Positions 1-8,364 of a DNA stretch of 64,000 bases are shown here, piece by piece (positions within the stretch are counted from its first letter, which is position 1; each line of letters begins with the position of its first letter). Made by a program: the position numbers and the translations under genes. Source of the DNA: Clostridia bacterium (GTDB taxonomy: Bacteria; Bacillota; Clostridia; Oscillospirales; Acutalibacteraceae); NCBI GenBank assembly GCA_017513245.1, contig JAFXGK010000003.1, positions 1 to 64,000 of the forward strand. The letters run 5' to 3'. The notes beneath the pieces were generated by a model. The model did no database searches. It was not told where the DNA came from and was given only the letters and a program-made list of their open reading frames with translations.

Positions 1-41
1 GCTCACCTAAAAAAGATAAATTTTTAGTGGAATAAAAGACG

Positions 42-79
42 AAAACCCGTGGTAACGCTGACGCGTACCACGGGTTTTT
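42..79. terminator. Rho-independent terminator of an upstream gene outside the window
   Basis: A 13-bp stem (AAAACCCGTGGTA pairing with TACCACGGGTTTT) is followed by a T-run. It can act in either direction. No reading frame in the first 200 bases looks like a gene, so it most likely ends a transcript entering from the left. A weaker hairpin (GCGGTT/AACCGC) lies at about 113-132. Confidence 0.8.
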
Positions 80-158
80 AACATATTAGTCCGCAAAAAT
101 TTGCTTTTTTAGGCGGTTTATCCCTAACCGCAACTCCCTTTTGGCAGGTTTTTTATTG

Positions 159-187
159 TTGATATCGGGCTGTATTTAGTGTATACT
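159..187 (+). promoter_or_regulatory. Sigma-A promoter of the first degV gene
   Basis: TTGATA at 159-164 and TATACT at 182-187 are separated by 17 bp; each hexamer matches the consensus at 5 of 6 positions. Transcription would start near 194, about 48 bases before the chosen start codon. Confidence 0.75.
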
Positions 188-241
188 AAAGGCGATTAGT
201 AAACCATAGTGGGACACAATCTATATTTTTGGAGGAAAATG

Positions 242-1066
242 ATGATTAGAATTCTTGTTGATTCCGCTTCTGATTGCGCACCCGGCGCGTATGACTATTT
301 TATGCCCATATCGGTTTCCCTCGACGGCAACGATTATAAGGACGGCGTTACCCTAACGGCCGATAAATTCTATGAGATTTTAACCTCGACCGAGGATTTT
401 CCACGTACCGCACAGCCTTCTCCGCAGGAGTTTTTAGACCTTTTCGAGGAGGTAAAGCAAAATGGTGACGAGCTTATTTATTTTGCTCTTTCGTCATCAC
501 TCAGCGGCACCTATCAGGGCGCCAATATGGCGGCTGCAATGACCGAATATGACGGTATTTATATTATAGATACCCGAACGGCTACTCATATGATAGGTGT
601 GTTGGCTGAATATGCCAAGCGCCGAGTAGACGAGGGCGCGAAGGCGACGGATATTGTTGCCGAGTGCGAAGAACTCAAATCCAAGGTAAAGGTTTTAGCG
701 GGCCTTGACACCCTCGAATATCTTCGCCGCGGCGGCCGCCTCGGCAATGCATCGGCCGTTATCGGCAGCCTCGCTAAAATCAAGCCAATCATCACCGTAA
801 CCGAAGAGGGAAAGGTAGAGGCCATCGGCAAGGGCCTCGGCGTTGGCAGAGCGATGCAGATGATAATGGAGAAATTATCAGAATGCGAAATCGACGACCG
901 TTTCCCGATTTACGCCCTTTACACCTACGGAACCGAAAACGTGGAAGAGCTTAAAGAGCGTCTTTCGGCGGCCGGCTATAACGTGTCGGATACCCGACAG
1001 GTCGGTTCAACCATCGGCGCACACATAGGCCCCGGCGTTTACGCCGTAATGTTCGTTATAAAATAA
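242..1066 (+). CDS. DegV family fatty-acid-binding protein (FakB-like), copy 1
   Basis: A 274-residue cytosolic protein of the DegV/FakB family, which binds one fatty acid and presents it to the FakA kinase or a related partner. Visible family marks are the N-terminal VDSASD motif, the SLSGTY loop that binds the carboxylate, a GGR segment (YLRRGGRLG) near residue 165 and the C-terminal IGAHIGPG motif carrying the conserved histidine. The reading frame opens further upstream at 209, but the GGAGG at 231-235 lies 6 bases before the ATG at 242, so I start there. It has its own promoter, ends at a bidirectional terminator, and faces a DUF1836 regulator gene and a second degV. The fatty-acid role is family knowledge; no fakA is in the window. 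Confidence 0.9.
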   Translation: MIRILVDSASDCAPGAYDYFMPISVSLDGNDYKDGVTLTADKFYEILTSTEDFPRTAQPSPQEFLDLFEEVKQNGDELIYFALSSSLSGTYQGANMAAAMTEYDGIYIIDTRTATHMIGVLAEYAKRRVDEGAKATDIVAECEELKSKVKVLAGLDTLEYLRRGGRLGNASAVIGSLAKIKPIITVTEEGKVEAIGKGLGVGRAMQMIMEKLSECEIDDRFPIYALYTYGTENVEELKERLSAAGYNVSDTRQVGSTIGAHIGPGVYAVMFVIK

Positions 1067-1098
1067 AAAATGCCCTACCGTGCGGTAGGGCATTTTTT
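1065..1098. terminator. Bidirectional terminator between degV-1 and the DUF1836 gene
   Basis: A 15-bp stem (AAAAAATGCCCTACC and its complement) around a GTGC loop, with A/T runs on both flanks. It serves the two convergent genes and touches the DUF1836 stop codon. Confidence 0.9.
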
Positions 1099-1642
1099 AT
1101 TCTATAGTGATATATTCGTCATCGGAGTCATCTTCTGTTGGATCAATGTTATTTAACTCCGAGAAGCAGAAATTTACAAAAATAATGTTAACTGCGGCAA
1201 TAATTGCGCTGCGCAGCATAGTCTTGGCTTCGGAATTATGCGAGCCGATATCGTCGGCCGTATCCTTGAGGTCGCAAATATAAAACAGTATGTTTTCGAA
1301 TTCATTGCAGAAATAATCATATGCCTTTTCGGATGAATATAAAGACTTTTGCATTTTAAAAAGCTGAGCCAAATTCTCAATGGATAAAACGCTTTTGCCA
1401 ATGCCTATTACTATTAAATATGCAAGTTGTTCTGCCGAATATTGCTTCTTGATAGGCGGCGAAATAACTCCCTTTTTAACGTAGTTGCTGACCATGGACG
1501 AAGTCATTTCGGGGCATCCCAAGGAACCCAGAACACCGTTTATATATTTTGTAACCTGTTCGAGATATAGACCAACGTCGGGCAATTCTTTGTATCGAGG
1601 CAAACGGAAATCCTTGATTTTTGCGGCGAAGAGGTCGTTCAT
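1097..1642 (-). CDS. DUF1836 family putative transcriptional regulator
   Basis: A 181-residue protein matching the DUF1836 (YkrK-like) family: an N-terminal region (LPRYKELPDVGLYLEQV) followed by a MerR-like winged-helix segment at about residues 40-75 (MTSSMVSNYVKKGVISPP, then a QLAYLI helix), and a mostly helical C-terminal half. An earlier in-frame ATG at 1654 has no ribosome site; the ATG at 1642 has GGAAAG 4 bases upstream, so it is preferred, though not decisively. The gene is divergent from the second degV, whose promoter is bracketed by two palindromes. I infer that this protein controls that promoter; DNA binding is predicted from the fold only. Confidence 0.75.
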   Translation of the reverse strand: MNDLFAAKIKDFRLPRYKELPDVGLYLEQVTKYINGVLGSLGCPEMTSSMVSNYVKKGVISPPIKKQYSAEQLAYLIVIGIGKSVLSIENLAQLFKMQKSLYSSEKAYDYFCNEFENILFYICDLKDTADDIGSHNSEAKTMLRSAIIAAVNIIFVNFCFSELNNIDPTEDDSDDEYITIE

Positions 1643-1690
1643 AATACTTTCCATATCATAATTTTAAATCAAAGCAGCATATCTGTCAAG

Positions 1691-1705
1691 AGTTTTTGAA
1701 AAACT
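1691..1705. promoter_or_regulatory. Palindromic operator candidate 1 (upstream of the degV-2 -35)
   Basis: AGTTTTTGAAAAACT, a perfect odd palindrome centred at 1698, ends one base before the -35 hexamer. It shares the 13-bp core GTTTTTGAAAAAC with the second palindrome at 1742-1762. Confidence 0.7.
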
Positions 1706-1706
1706 G

Positions 1707-1735
1707 TTGACAAGGTGAAGGTAAACTGATATAAT
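1707..1735 (+). promoter_or_regulatory. Consensus sigma-A promoter of degV-2
   Basis: TTGACA (1707-1712), 17-bp spacer, TATAAT (1730-1735): a perfect match to the housekeeping consensus. Such a strong promoter flanked by two identical palindromic cores is the usual layout of a repressed promoter. Confidence 0.9.
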
Positions 1736-1741
1736 CTAACC

Positions 1742-1762
1742 ATCGGTTTTTGAAAAACCGAT
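1742..1762. promoter_or_regulatory. Palindromic operator candidate 2 (over the degV-2 start site)
   Basis: A perfect 21-bp palindrome (10-bp arms ATCGGTTTTT and complement around a central G at 1752), lying where transcription should begin. Its centre is 54 bp, about five helical turns, from the centre of the upstream palindrome, so two dimers would sit on the same face of the DNA. Confidence 0.75.
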
Positions 1763-1791
1763 TAAAAGTTATTAAGAAATCAGGTACGCCT

Positions 1792-2634
1792 ATGAGTTAC
1801 GTAATCATATCCGATTCTTCTTCGGACCTTATAACACACACTGCGGAAAACTACTCTTGCGTTCCGCTTAAGATAATTACCGATAACAAGGAATACGTTG
1901 ACGATGCCGACCTTAATCTCGGCGAGATGATAGAGGACCTTAAAAAATATAAGGGCAAGTCACGCTCGTCCTGCCCGAATGCAGAGGATTGGCTTTCGGC
2001 CATGCAGGGGTACGATACCGTTTTCTGCGTTACCATTACGAGCGGCCTTTCGGGCAGTCACAACACCGCAAATATAGCGCTTAAGGAGTATCTTGATGAA
2101 AATCCCGACGCCAAGGGTTACGTTGTAGATTCGCTCTCGGCAGGTCCCGAGGTAGCCCTTCTTGTAGAAAAGCTTGCAACACTTCTGGGGGAGGGGCTTG
2201 ATTTCGAAACGGCAAAAACCAAAATTGAAGAATACAAGGCTACCACTCACTTAACCTTCTGCCTCGAATCGCTTCGCAATCTGGCAAATAACGGCCGTGT
2301 AAGCGGCGCCGTTGCAAAGATTGCAGGTATTTTGGGTATTCGCATAGTCGGTGTTGCCAGCCTCGAGGGCACACTTGAGGTGTGTGAAAAGGCTCGCGGA
2401 GCAGAGAAAGCACTGTCTTCCTTAATCAAAAATATCGAGTCGAACGGCTATTGCGGCGGCAGGATGCGTATTCACCACTGCCGTGCGCTGGATAACGCAA
2501 ACGCTGTTGCCGACCGTATAAGAGAGCGCTACCCTGATGCAGAAATTATAATGCACGAAACGGGCGCTCTGTGCAGTTTTTATGCCGAAGAGGGAGGACT
2601 TCTCATCGGCTACGAGGGCGCAAAAAAATATTAA
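1792..2634 (+). CDS. DegV family protein, copy 2 (divergent subfamily)
   Basis: A 280-residue DegV-family protein with the N-terminal SDSSSD motif and SGLSGSHN in place of the SGTY-type loop of copy 1. The C-terminus reads GALCSFYAEEGGLLIGYEG where typical members have a GAHxGPG histidine motif, so the lipid-headgroup pocket differs. The frame is open from 1750, but that part lies inside the operator; the ATG at 1792 begins exactly at the family N-terminus (MSYVIISDSSSD), with only a weak AGG ribosome site. It is divergent from the DUF1836 gene and probably regulated by it. Its ligand is unknown. Confidence 0.85.
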   Translation: MSYVIISDSSSDLITHTAENYSCVPLKIITDNKEYVDDADLNLGEMIEDLKKYKGKSRSSCPNAEDWLSAMQGYDTVFCVTITSGLSGSHNTANIALKEYLDENPDAKGYVVDSLSAGPEVALLVEKLATLLGEGLDFETAKTKIEEYKATTHLTFCLESLRNLANNGRVSGAVAKIAGILGIRIVGVASLEGTLEVCEKARGAEKALSSLIKNIESNGYCGGRMRIHHCRALDNANAVADRIRERYPDAEIIMHETGALCSFYAEEGGLLIGYEGAKKY

Positions 2635-2639
2635 ACTAA

Positions 2640-2673
2640 AAAAGCACTTCTCATTTTTTTGAGAAGTGCTTTT
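2640..2673. terminator. Bidirectional terminator, degV-2 / his operon
   Basis: A 14-bp stem (AAAAGCACTTCTCA and complement) around six T residues, followed by TTAATTATTTT. It ends degV-2 on the plus strand and the his operon on the minus strand. Confidence 0.9.
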
Positions 2674-2675
2674 AA

Positions 2676-3326
2676 TTATTTTGTCATTTTTTCCTGCTTA
2701 ACCTTTTTATCAATAACGTGACGCGAAGCCAGCTCGTTATGAATATCCTCAAGGCTTATTCCGTTTTGAATCATAAGCACGAGAACGTGGTAGCAAAGGT
2801 CGGAGATTTCATAAATTGTTTCGGCCTTATCCTCAGCCTTGGCGGCGATGATTACCTCGGTGCACTCCTCGCCAACCTTTTTAAGAATTTTATCAAGACC
2901 CTTTTCGAAAAGATAGGTGGTATATGAACCTTCCTTTTTATCGGTCTTGCGGCCCTCAATCAACTTCATAAGTGAGTCAAGTGAGAAATCCTTGCGCTCG
3001 TCGCTTTCGTATACCAGTGCGGTGAAGCAGCTTTCGGTGCCGGTGTGGCAGGCAGGACCGTCAGGCTTTACCGAAACGAGAAGAGCATCCTTGTCACAGT
3101 CGGCAGTGATGGAAACGATGTGCTGATAGTTGCCGCTGGTTTCACCCTTGAGCCACAGTTCGTTTCTCGAACGGCTGTAAAAGCAGGTAAGCTCACGCTC
3201 CATCGAGATTTTAAGACTTTCGCGATTCATATATGCCAGCGTTAAAACCTTGCCGCTTACCGAATCAGTAACGATAGCCGGAATAAGACCGCGCTCGTCA
3301 AATTTAAGTTCGTCAATATTTATCAT
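2676..3326 (-). CDS. hisIE: Phosphoribosyl-AMP cyclohydrolase / phosphoribosyl-ATP pyrophosphatase
   Basis: A bifunctional 216-residue enzyme for steps 2 and 3 of histidine synthesis: the C-terminal HisE part removes pyrophosphate from PR-ATP and the N-terminal HisI part opens the adenine ring. HisI (about residues 1-110) shows the metal-binding ADCDKDALL and [10 protein letters not shown] motifs; HisE (about 115-205) shows [13 protein letters not shown] and the following helix. It is the last gene of the his operon, 11 bases after hisF, and sits just before the terminator. Confidence 0.96.
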   Translation of the reverse strand: MINIDELKFDERGLIPAIVTDSVSGKVLTLAYMNRESLKISMERELTCFYSRSRNELWLKGETSGNYQHIVSITADCDKDALLVSVKPDGPACHTGTESCFTALVYESDERKDFSLDSLMKLIEGRKTDKKEGSYTTYLFEKGLDKILKKVGEECTEVIIAAKAEDKAETIYEISDLCYHVLVLMIQNGISLEDIHNELASRHVIDKKVKQEKMTK

Positions 3327-3337
3327 ACGTTAGTACC

Positions 3338-4096
3338 TCACAGTCTGGTAATTATGCCGTTTTTACTCATCTCGGCCTTGAGGTCTGCAATTTTTACCTC
3401 GCCAAAATGGAAAATAGAAGCGGCCAGCCCCGCATCAACCTGCGGCAGCGTTTGGAAAAGGGTTATAAAATCGTTTATGCAGCCTGCTCCGCCCGAAGCA
3501 ATAACGGGCACCGAAACGGCCTCGCAAACGGCCGAAAGCATAGGAATATCGAAGCCTTTTTTAACTCCGTCGGTATCGATGGAGTTAACGACAACCTCAC
3601 CTGCGCCGTTACCGACACAGCGCTTTATCCATTCAATGGCTTCCATACCCGTGTTTTCGCGTCCGCCCTTGGCAAACACGCGAAAAACACCGTCAACGCG
3701 CTTAATATCAACCGACAGCACAACGCACTGGTCGCCGTAAAGCTTGGCGGCCTCTTTTATAAGGTCGGGGTTTTTGATGGCGCCCGAATTAACGCTAACC
3801 TTGTCGGCGCCGCATTTAAGCACGCGGTCGAAATCGGCTACGGTGTTAATTCCGCCGCCAACCGTCAGGGGAATAAAAACGCTCTTTGCGGTTTCGCACA
3901 GAATATCGGTAAAAAGACGGCGTCCGTCCGACGAAGCGGTTATATCATAAAACACCAGCTCGTCAGCGCCGCAGCTGCTATAAAATTTAGCGAGCGAAAC
4001 GGGGGAGGAAACGTCCGCCAGCCCCTCAAAGTTTACGCCCTTTACAACCCTGCCGTCGCGAACGTCAAGGCAGGGGATAATTCTTTTGGTTATCAT
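3338..4096 (-). CDS. hisF: Imidazole glycerol phosphate synthase, cyclase subunit
   Basis: A 252-residue TIM-barrel protein that, with HisH, makes imidazole-glycerol phosphate and AICAR from PRFAR and glutamine-derived ammonia. The N-terminal LDVRDGRVVKGVNF carries the first catalytic aspartate and VVLSVDIK the second; GGGI and ASGGAG phosphate loops are intact. The start overlaps the hisA stop by 4 bases (ATGA), implying translational coupling. Length is normal for the family. Confidence 0.97.
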   Translation of the reverse strand: MITKRIIPCLDVRDGRVVKGVNFEGLADVSSPVSLAKFYSSCGADELVFYDITASSDGRRLFTDILCETAKSVFIPLTVGGGINTVADFDRVLKCGADKVSVNSGAIKNPDLIKEAAKLYGDQCVVLSVDIKRVDGVFRVFAKGGRENTGMEAIEWIKRCVGNGAGEVVVNSIDTDGVKKGFDIPMLSAVCEAVSVPVIASGGAGCINDFITLFQTLPQVDAGLAASIFHFGEVKIADLKAEMSKNGIITRL

Positions 4097-4806
4097 TTTG
4101 CCACCTCAATAGCCTCTGCGAGGTTAATATCACCCGTGTAGTAGGCCTTGCCGATTATGGCGCCGTAGATATTTTGCGTTCTGAGTCGGGCAACGTCGTC
4201 GATAGAGCTCACTCCGCCCGAAGCGGTAATATTCAGGCTGAATTTTTCCGAAAGACGGCGGTAAAGTTCGTGGTTTGTGCCCTGCATGGCGCCGTCCTTT
4301 GAAATATCGGTGCAAATCAGGGTGCTAACACCTAGTTTTTCCATTCGCTCACAAAAAGCGAAAGCCTCGAACTCAGATTTCTCGGTCCAGCCCTTTATGG
4401 CAACGAAGCCATCCTTAATATCAATACCAACGGCGATTTTTTCACCGTATTTTTCTACCGCGGCCTCTAAAAATTCGGGGTCCTTTACGGCGGCCGTACC
4501 TAAAATAACGCGGTCGATTCCTGCCGCTACGTAGCGGTCGATAACCTCCATACTGCGGATGCCGCCGCCAATCTCACAAAAGAGACCGCACTCGTCTTTT
4601 ATGCGGCAAACGGTTTGGAAGTTGGGGGTGTCGCCGTTTTTTGCGCCCTCAAGGTCAACTAAATGCACGTGTGTGGCGCCCTGCGCTTTAAAATCGCGCA
4701 CAACGGCGGTAGGATCCTCGTTATAGACCGTCATCTGCTCGTAGTCGCCCTTATAAAGGCGAACAGCCTTGCCGTCTATAATATCGATTGCGGGAAAAAT
4801 TATCAT
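4093..4806 (-). CDS. hisA: ProFAR isomerase
   Basis: A 237-residue TIM-barrel isomerase for the ProFAR to PRFAR step. FPAIDIIDGKAVRL holds the catalytic aspartate near residue 8 and ICTDISKDGAMQG the second near 165; GGGIRS and ASGGVSS phosphate loops are present. It precedes hisF with a 4-base overlap and follows hisH by 20 bases. No TrpF fusion or PriA-type change is evident. Confidence 0.97.
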   Translation of the reverse strand: MIIFPAIDIIDGKAVRLYKGDYEQMTVYNEDPTAVVRDFKAQGATHVHLVDLEGAKNGDTPNFQTVCRIKDECGLFCEIGGGIRSMEVIDRYVAAGIDRVILGTAAVKDPEFLEAAVEKYGEKIAVGIDIKDGFVAIKGWTEKSEFEAFAFCERMEKLGVSTLICTDISKDGAMQGTNHELYRRLSEKFSLNITASGGVSSIDDVARLRTQNIYGAIIGKAYYTGDINLAEAIEVAK

Positions 4807-4826
4807 AAGTAAATATCCTTTAAAAC

Positions 4827-5435
4827 TTAAATTTCCGAAAAAGCGCGAAGAATGGAAAGGCCAACGTCACCGCTTTTTTCGGGGTGAAACTGACAGCCGT
4901 AAACGTTGCCGTTTTGTACGGCGGCAGTAAGATATGCCCCGTAGTGCGAGTCGGCAATTACGGCCTCGTCGCAGTCGGCAGCATAGAAGGAATGTACAAA
5001 ATAAACGTGGTCGCCCTCTTTTATGTATTTAAATAGGGGGCTGTTCTTTTTAAAACGCAGGGCATTCCATCCAATGTGGGGAATTTTAAGCCCTTCGCCT
5101 ATTACGTCGGCAATGGGTTTAACCGAACCCTTAATAAGACCGAGGCCTTCGTGTCGTCCGTATTCAAGACCCTCGTCGAATAAAAGCTGCATACCGAGGC
5201 AAATTCCCATAATGGGCTTGCCCTTTTCGGCTTCCTCGCAGAGCACCTCGCCGAGGCCCGAGCTTTTAAGCTTTTCGGCAGCGTCGCCGAAAGCGCCGAC
5301 GCCCGGAAGTATTATGCGGTCGGCCGCCCGAATTTCGTCGGCGTTCGAGGTCACTATAACCTCGGCGCCAATAGCGGCAAACGAGCTTTTAAGCGAAAAA
5401 AGGTTTCCTACGCCGTAATCAATAATGGCAATCAT
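4827..5435 (-). CDS. hisH: Imidazole glycerol phosphate synthase, glutaminase subunit
   Basis: A 202-residue class I glutamine amidotransferase that feeds ammonia to HisF. The oxyanion loop (LPGVGAFGDA), the nucleophile elbow (MGICLGMQLLFD, cysteine near residue 79) and the C-terminal CQFHPEKSG with catalytic His and Glu are all intact. The start shares a base with the hisB stop region, as is usual in tightly packed his operons. Confidence 0.97.
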   Translation of the reverse strand: MIAIIDYGVGNLFSLKSSFAAIGAEVIVTSNADEIRAADRIILPGVGAFGDAAEKLKSSGLGEVLCEEAEKGKPIMGICLGMQLLFDEGLEYGRHEGLGLIKGSVKPIADVIGEGLKIPHIGWNALRFKKNSPLFKYIKEGDHVYFVHSFYAADCDEAVIADSHYGAYLTAAVQNGNVYGCQFHPEKSGDVGLSILRAFSEI

Positions 5436-6022
5436 TATAAAACACCCTTTGTGGACGGAATATCATCCTTAAACTTTTCATCAATGGCAACGGCGTTTCT
5501 TATGCTGCGTGCTACCGATTTGTAGATACCCTCGATAATATGGTGCGAATTTTCGCCTACTACCTCCATTATGTGCAGGTTGCAGGCGCTTTCGCGTACG
5601 AAGCCGTACCAGAATTCTTTAACCAGCTCGGTATCAAAGTCACCGACCTTTTCGGTAAGCAATTCAACGTCATAGCCTAGGAAGGCGCGTCCCGAAAAAT
5701 CGATAGCCGATATGATAAGCGCATCGTCCATCGGCAGAATTGTATGACCGTAGCGAACTATTCCTGCCTTGTTGCCGAGCGCTTCGCGGAAAGCGGTACC
5801 CAGCGCAATGCCGATATCCTCCGTGGTGTGGTGGTAGTCGACCTCACAGTCGCCCTTGCAGGTGAGGTCAAGGTCAAAACGGCCGTGCTTTGCAAAAAGG
5901 GTAAGCATATGGTCTAAAAAACCACAGCCGCTGTCAATTTTGCTGTCACCTCTGCCGTCAATATTCAGGGTAAGGGATATATCGGTTTCGGCCGTCTTGC
6001 GGTCAATGCTTGAACATCTCAT
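5435..6022 (-). CDS. hisB: Imidazoleglycerol-phosphate dehydratase
   Basis: A 195-residue monofunctional IGP dehydratase. The two manganese-binding histidine motifs are visible (GFLDHMLTLFAKHG and DYHHTTEDIGIALG), as is the second copy of this half-domain (GHTILPMDDAL and ENSHHIIEGIYK). The protein lacks the N-terminal histidinol-phosphatase domain found in enterobacterial HisB, which matters because no other histidinol-phosphatase is in the operon. It overlaps hisC by 4 bases. Confidence 0.97.
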   Translation of the reverse strand: MRCSSIDRKTAETDISLTLNIDGRGDSKIDSGCGFLDHMLTLFAKHGRFDLDLTCKGDCEVDYHHTTEDIGIALGTAFREALGNKAGIVRYGHTILPMDDALIISAIDFSGRAFLGYDVELLTEKVGDFDTELVKEFWYGFVRESACNLHIMEVVGENSHHIIEGIYKSVARSIRNAVAIDEKFKDDIPSTKGVL

Positions 6023-7083
6023 ACCGTTTCCTCCAAAATTCGTTTAATCTCGTCGAGCAGTGCATCCATCTGTTCGCGGCTGCCCACCGTTATGCGGTTA
6101 TATTCGCAAAGTCGGGCCGACGAGAAATGTCTTATGAGAATTCCGCGTTCCTTAAGGGTCAGATATAACTGCTCGCCCGATATCTTATCGCTCTTAGCGA
6201 AGATAAAGTTCGAAACCGAATCGGTCATCGTAAAGCCGAGCTTTTTGAGCTTCGCCTTAGTATATTCGCGGTTTTCTATTATTTTTTGGCAGTTTTGCTT
6301 GGTGTAGTCCTCATCACAGAGCACGCCGATTCCTGCCGCCATGGTCATACGGTTTACGTTATAAGGATTGGTGGAATATTTTATGGTGTTAAGGTCGCGA
6401 ATTAACTCCTTACAGCCTGCGCCGAATCCAAGCCTTGCACCCGCCATGGAACGCGACTTAGAAAAGGTCTGCGTTACCAAAAGGTTATCATATTTATGTA
6501 TAAGCGACAGTGCGCTCTCGGCGCCGAAATCAACGTACGCCTCGTCTATTATAACAACACTTTCGGGGTTTGCAAGTATTATCTGCTCAATTTCTGCAAG
6601 CGAGAGCGCAATTCCCGTCGGTGCGTTGGGGTTTGCTATAAAAATTGCACCCTTGTGACCCTTGTAGTCATCAAGGTCAATGGTGAAATCGTCCCGAAGT
6701 CGGGCGGTTTTGTACGGAATACCGCCAAGCTCTGCAAAAACGGGATAAAAGCCGTAGGTAATATCGGGGAAGAGAGCAGGGTGGGTCGCGTCGCAAAATG
6801 CCATAAAGGCAAAGTTGAGAATCTCATCCGAGCCGTTTGTGAAGAGTATTTCATCGCGTTCTACGCCAAATACCTCTACTGCCTTGCTCACAAGGTCGCG
6901 GCATTCGGGGTCGGAATAAAGCTCGAGCGTCTTGGCAGCTTCGGCCGCGGCGGCTATTGCCTTATCCGACGGCGGAAAGGGCGATTCATTTGTATTAAGC
7001 TTTATATACTTCATGTCCTTCGGTTGCTCACCCGGTGTATAGGGAGTAAGAAGGGCATATTTTTCGGTTAAAAAGCGACTCAC
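6019..7083 (-). CDS. hisC: Histidinol-phosphate aminotransferase
   Basis: A 354-residue PLP enzyme of fold type I converting imidazole-acetol phosphate to histidinol phosphate. The PLP lysine lies in TFSKSRSMAGARLGF (Lys209); the LNTNESPFPPS N-terminus, the NPNAPTG loop and the IIDEAYVDF strand are typical of HisC. It lies 3 bases after hisD and overlaps hisB. Function is further fixed by operon position. Confidence 0.96.
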   Translation of the reverse strand: MSRFLTEKYALLTPYTPGEQPKDMKYIKLNTNESPFPPSDKAIAAAAEAAKTLELYSDPECRDLVSKAVEVFGVERDEILFTNGSDEILNFAFMAFCDATHPALFPDITYGFYPVFAELGGIPYKTARLRDDFTIDLDDYKGHKGAIFIANPNAPTGIALSLAEIEQIILANPESVVIIDEAYVDFGAESALSLIHKYDNLLVTQTFSKSRSMAGARLGFGAGCKELIRDLNTIKYSTNPYNVNRMTMAAGIGVLCDEDYTKQNCQKIIENREYTKAKLKKLGFTMTDSVSNFIFAKSDKISGEQLYLTLKERGILIRHFSSARLCEYNRITVGSREQMDALLDEIKRILEETV

Positions 7084-7086
7084 TTT

Positions 7087-8364
7087 TTATTCATCCTCCG
7101 TGCGAATAGTTGCGCTCTTGGCATGTGCCGTAAGGCCTTCCTTGGTGGCAAAGAAGCCAACGTCGGCGGCCACTTCCTTCAGCGCTTCGCGAGTGTAATA
7201 TGTGTACTGAGTTTTCTTTATAAAATCGTCGACCGATAAGGGGCTCGAGAACTTTGCCGTGCCGCTGGTGGGCAGGGTGTGATTGGGTCCTGCAAAATAG
7301 TCGCCCAAAGCCTCGGGGCAGTTATAGCCCATAAATATCGAGCCTGCGTGACGAATCTTATCGAGGTAGTCAAACGGGTTTTCAACACAAAGTTCGAGGT
7401 GCTCAGGGGCGATTTCATTAGAAATTTCAATTGCCTCAAGCAGATTATCGGCCACTATTATCTTGCCGTTTTTATCAATCGATTCGCGCGCGATATCGGC
7501 GCGAAGCAGAAGAGGTATCTGGCGCTCGAGTTCTTCGCTTACTGCCTTGGCAAGGGCCTCAGAATCGGTAACCAGCACAGCGCTTGCCATACGGTCGTGC
7601 TCGGCCTGCGACAAAAGGTCTGCCGCCGCAAAACGGGGGTCGGTGGCACCGTCGGCCACTATCAGTATCTCGCTGGGTCCTGCAATCATATCAATGGATA
7701 CCTTGCCGTATACCTGGCGCTTGGCCTCGGCCACGAAGGCGTTTCCGGGGCCGACTATCTTATCAACCGAGGGAATACTCTCGGTGCCGTATGCCAGTGC
7801 GGCAATAGCCTGAGCACCGCCAACCTTGAAAATTTTGTCAACGCCGGCAACCTTGGCGGCCGCTAAAATTACGGGGTTAACACTGCCGTCGGCCGACGGA
7901 GGAGTAACCATAACAACCTCAGGACAGCCTGCAATCTTGGCAGGAATGGAATCCATAAGCACGGTCGAGGGGTATGCCGCGGTACCGCCGGGCACGTAAA
8001 GTCCTGCGCGGTCAACGGGGGTTATCTTTTGACCCATTATTACACCGTTGTTCTTTTCAATGCGAAAACCTTCACGCACCTGATTTTGGTGGAAAGCGCG
8101 GATATTCTCGGCGGCCTTTTCGAGTATCTCCAAAAATTCGGGCTCAACCGATTTTACGGCGCGGTCAATCTCCTCTGCGGTTACAAGCAGGGAAGAAAGT
8201 TTGGCCTTATCGAATTTTTCGCAGTATTTATAAAGGGCGGCATCACCGTTTTTACGAACGTCGGCAATAATTTCTGCAACGATGTCGGTAACGTTTACAG
8301 TCGGCTCGGTGCGGGCAAAAATCTCACTTTTTGAAACCTTGCCGTATTTCATAATCTTTATCAT
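7087..8364 (-). CDS. hisD: Histidinol dehydrogenase
   Basis: A 425-residue zinc-dependent NAD enzyme that oxidises histidinol to histidine in two steps. Signature stretches are GPGNAFVAEAKRQVYG, MIAGPSEILIVADG, DLLSQAEHD and the C-terminal GPNHTLPTSGTAKFSSPLSV with catalytic residues. Its start overlaps the hisG stop. In this operon, hisD follows hisG as in many Firmicutes. Confidence 0.97.
   Translation of the reverse strand: MIKIMKYGKVSKSEIFARTEPTVNVTDIVAEIIADVRKNGDAALYKYCEKFDKAKLSSLLVTAEEIDRAVKSVEPEFLEILEKAAENIRAFHQNQVREGFRIEKNNGVIMGQKITPVDRAGLYVPGGTAAYPSTVLMDSIPAKIAGCPEVVMVTPPSADGSVNPVILAAAKVAGVDKIFKVGGAQAIAALAYGTESIPSVDKIVGPGNAFVAEAKRQVYGKVSIDMIAGPSEILIVADGATDPRFAAADLLSQAEHDRMASAVLVTDSEALAKAVSEELERQIPLLLRADIARESIDKNGKIIVADNLLEAIEISNEIAPEHLELCVENPFDYLDKIRHAGSIFMGYNCPEALGDYFAGPNHTLPTSGTAKFSSPLSVDDFIKKTQYTYYTREALKEVAADVGFFATKEGLTAHAKSATIRTEDE

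Noticed and set aside
1750-1791. N-terminal extension of degV-2 from a TTG at 1750
   Set aside because: The bases are inside the 21-bp palindrome at the transcription start, there is no ribosome site, and the family N-terminus begins at 1792.
3407-4141. A 244-codon plus-strand frame antiparallel to hisF
   Set aside because: It lies entirely over hisF and part of hisA, has no ribosome site or family features, and its composition is that of a complement frame.
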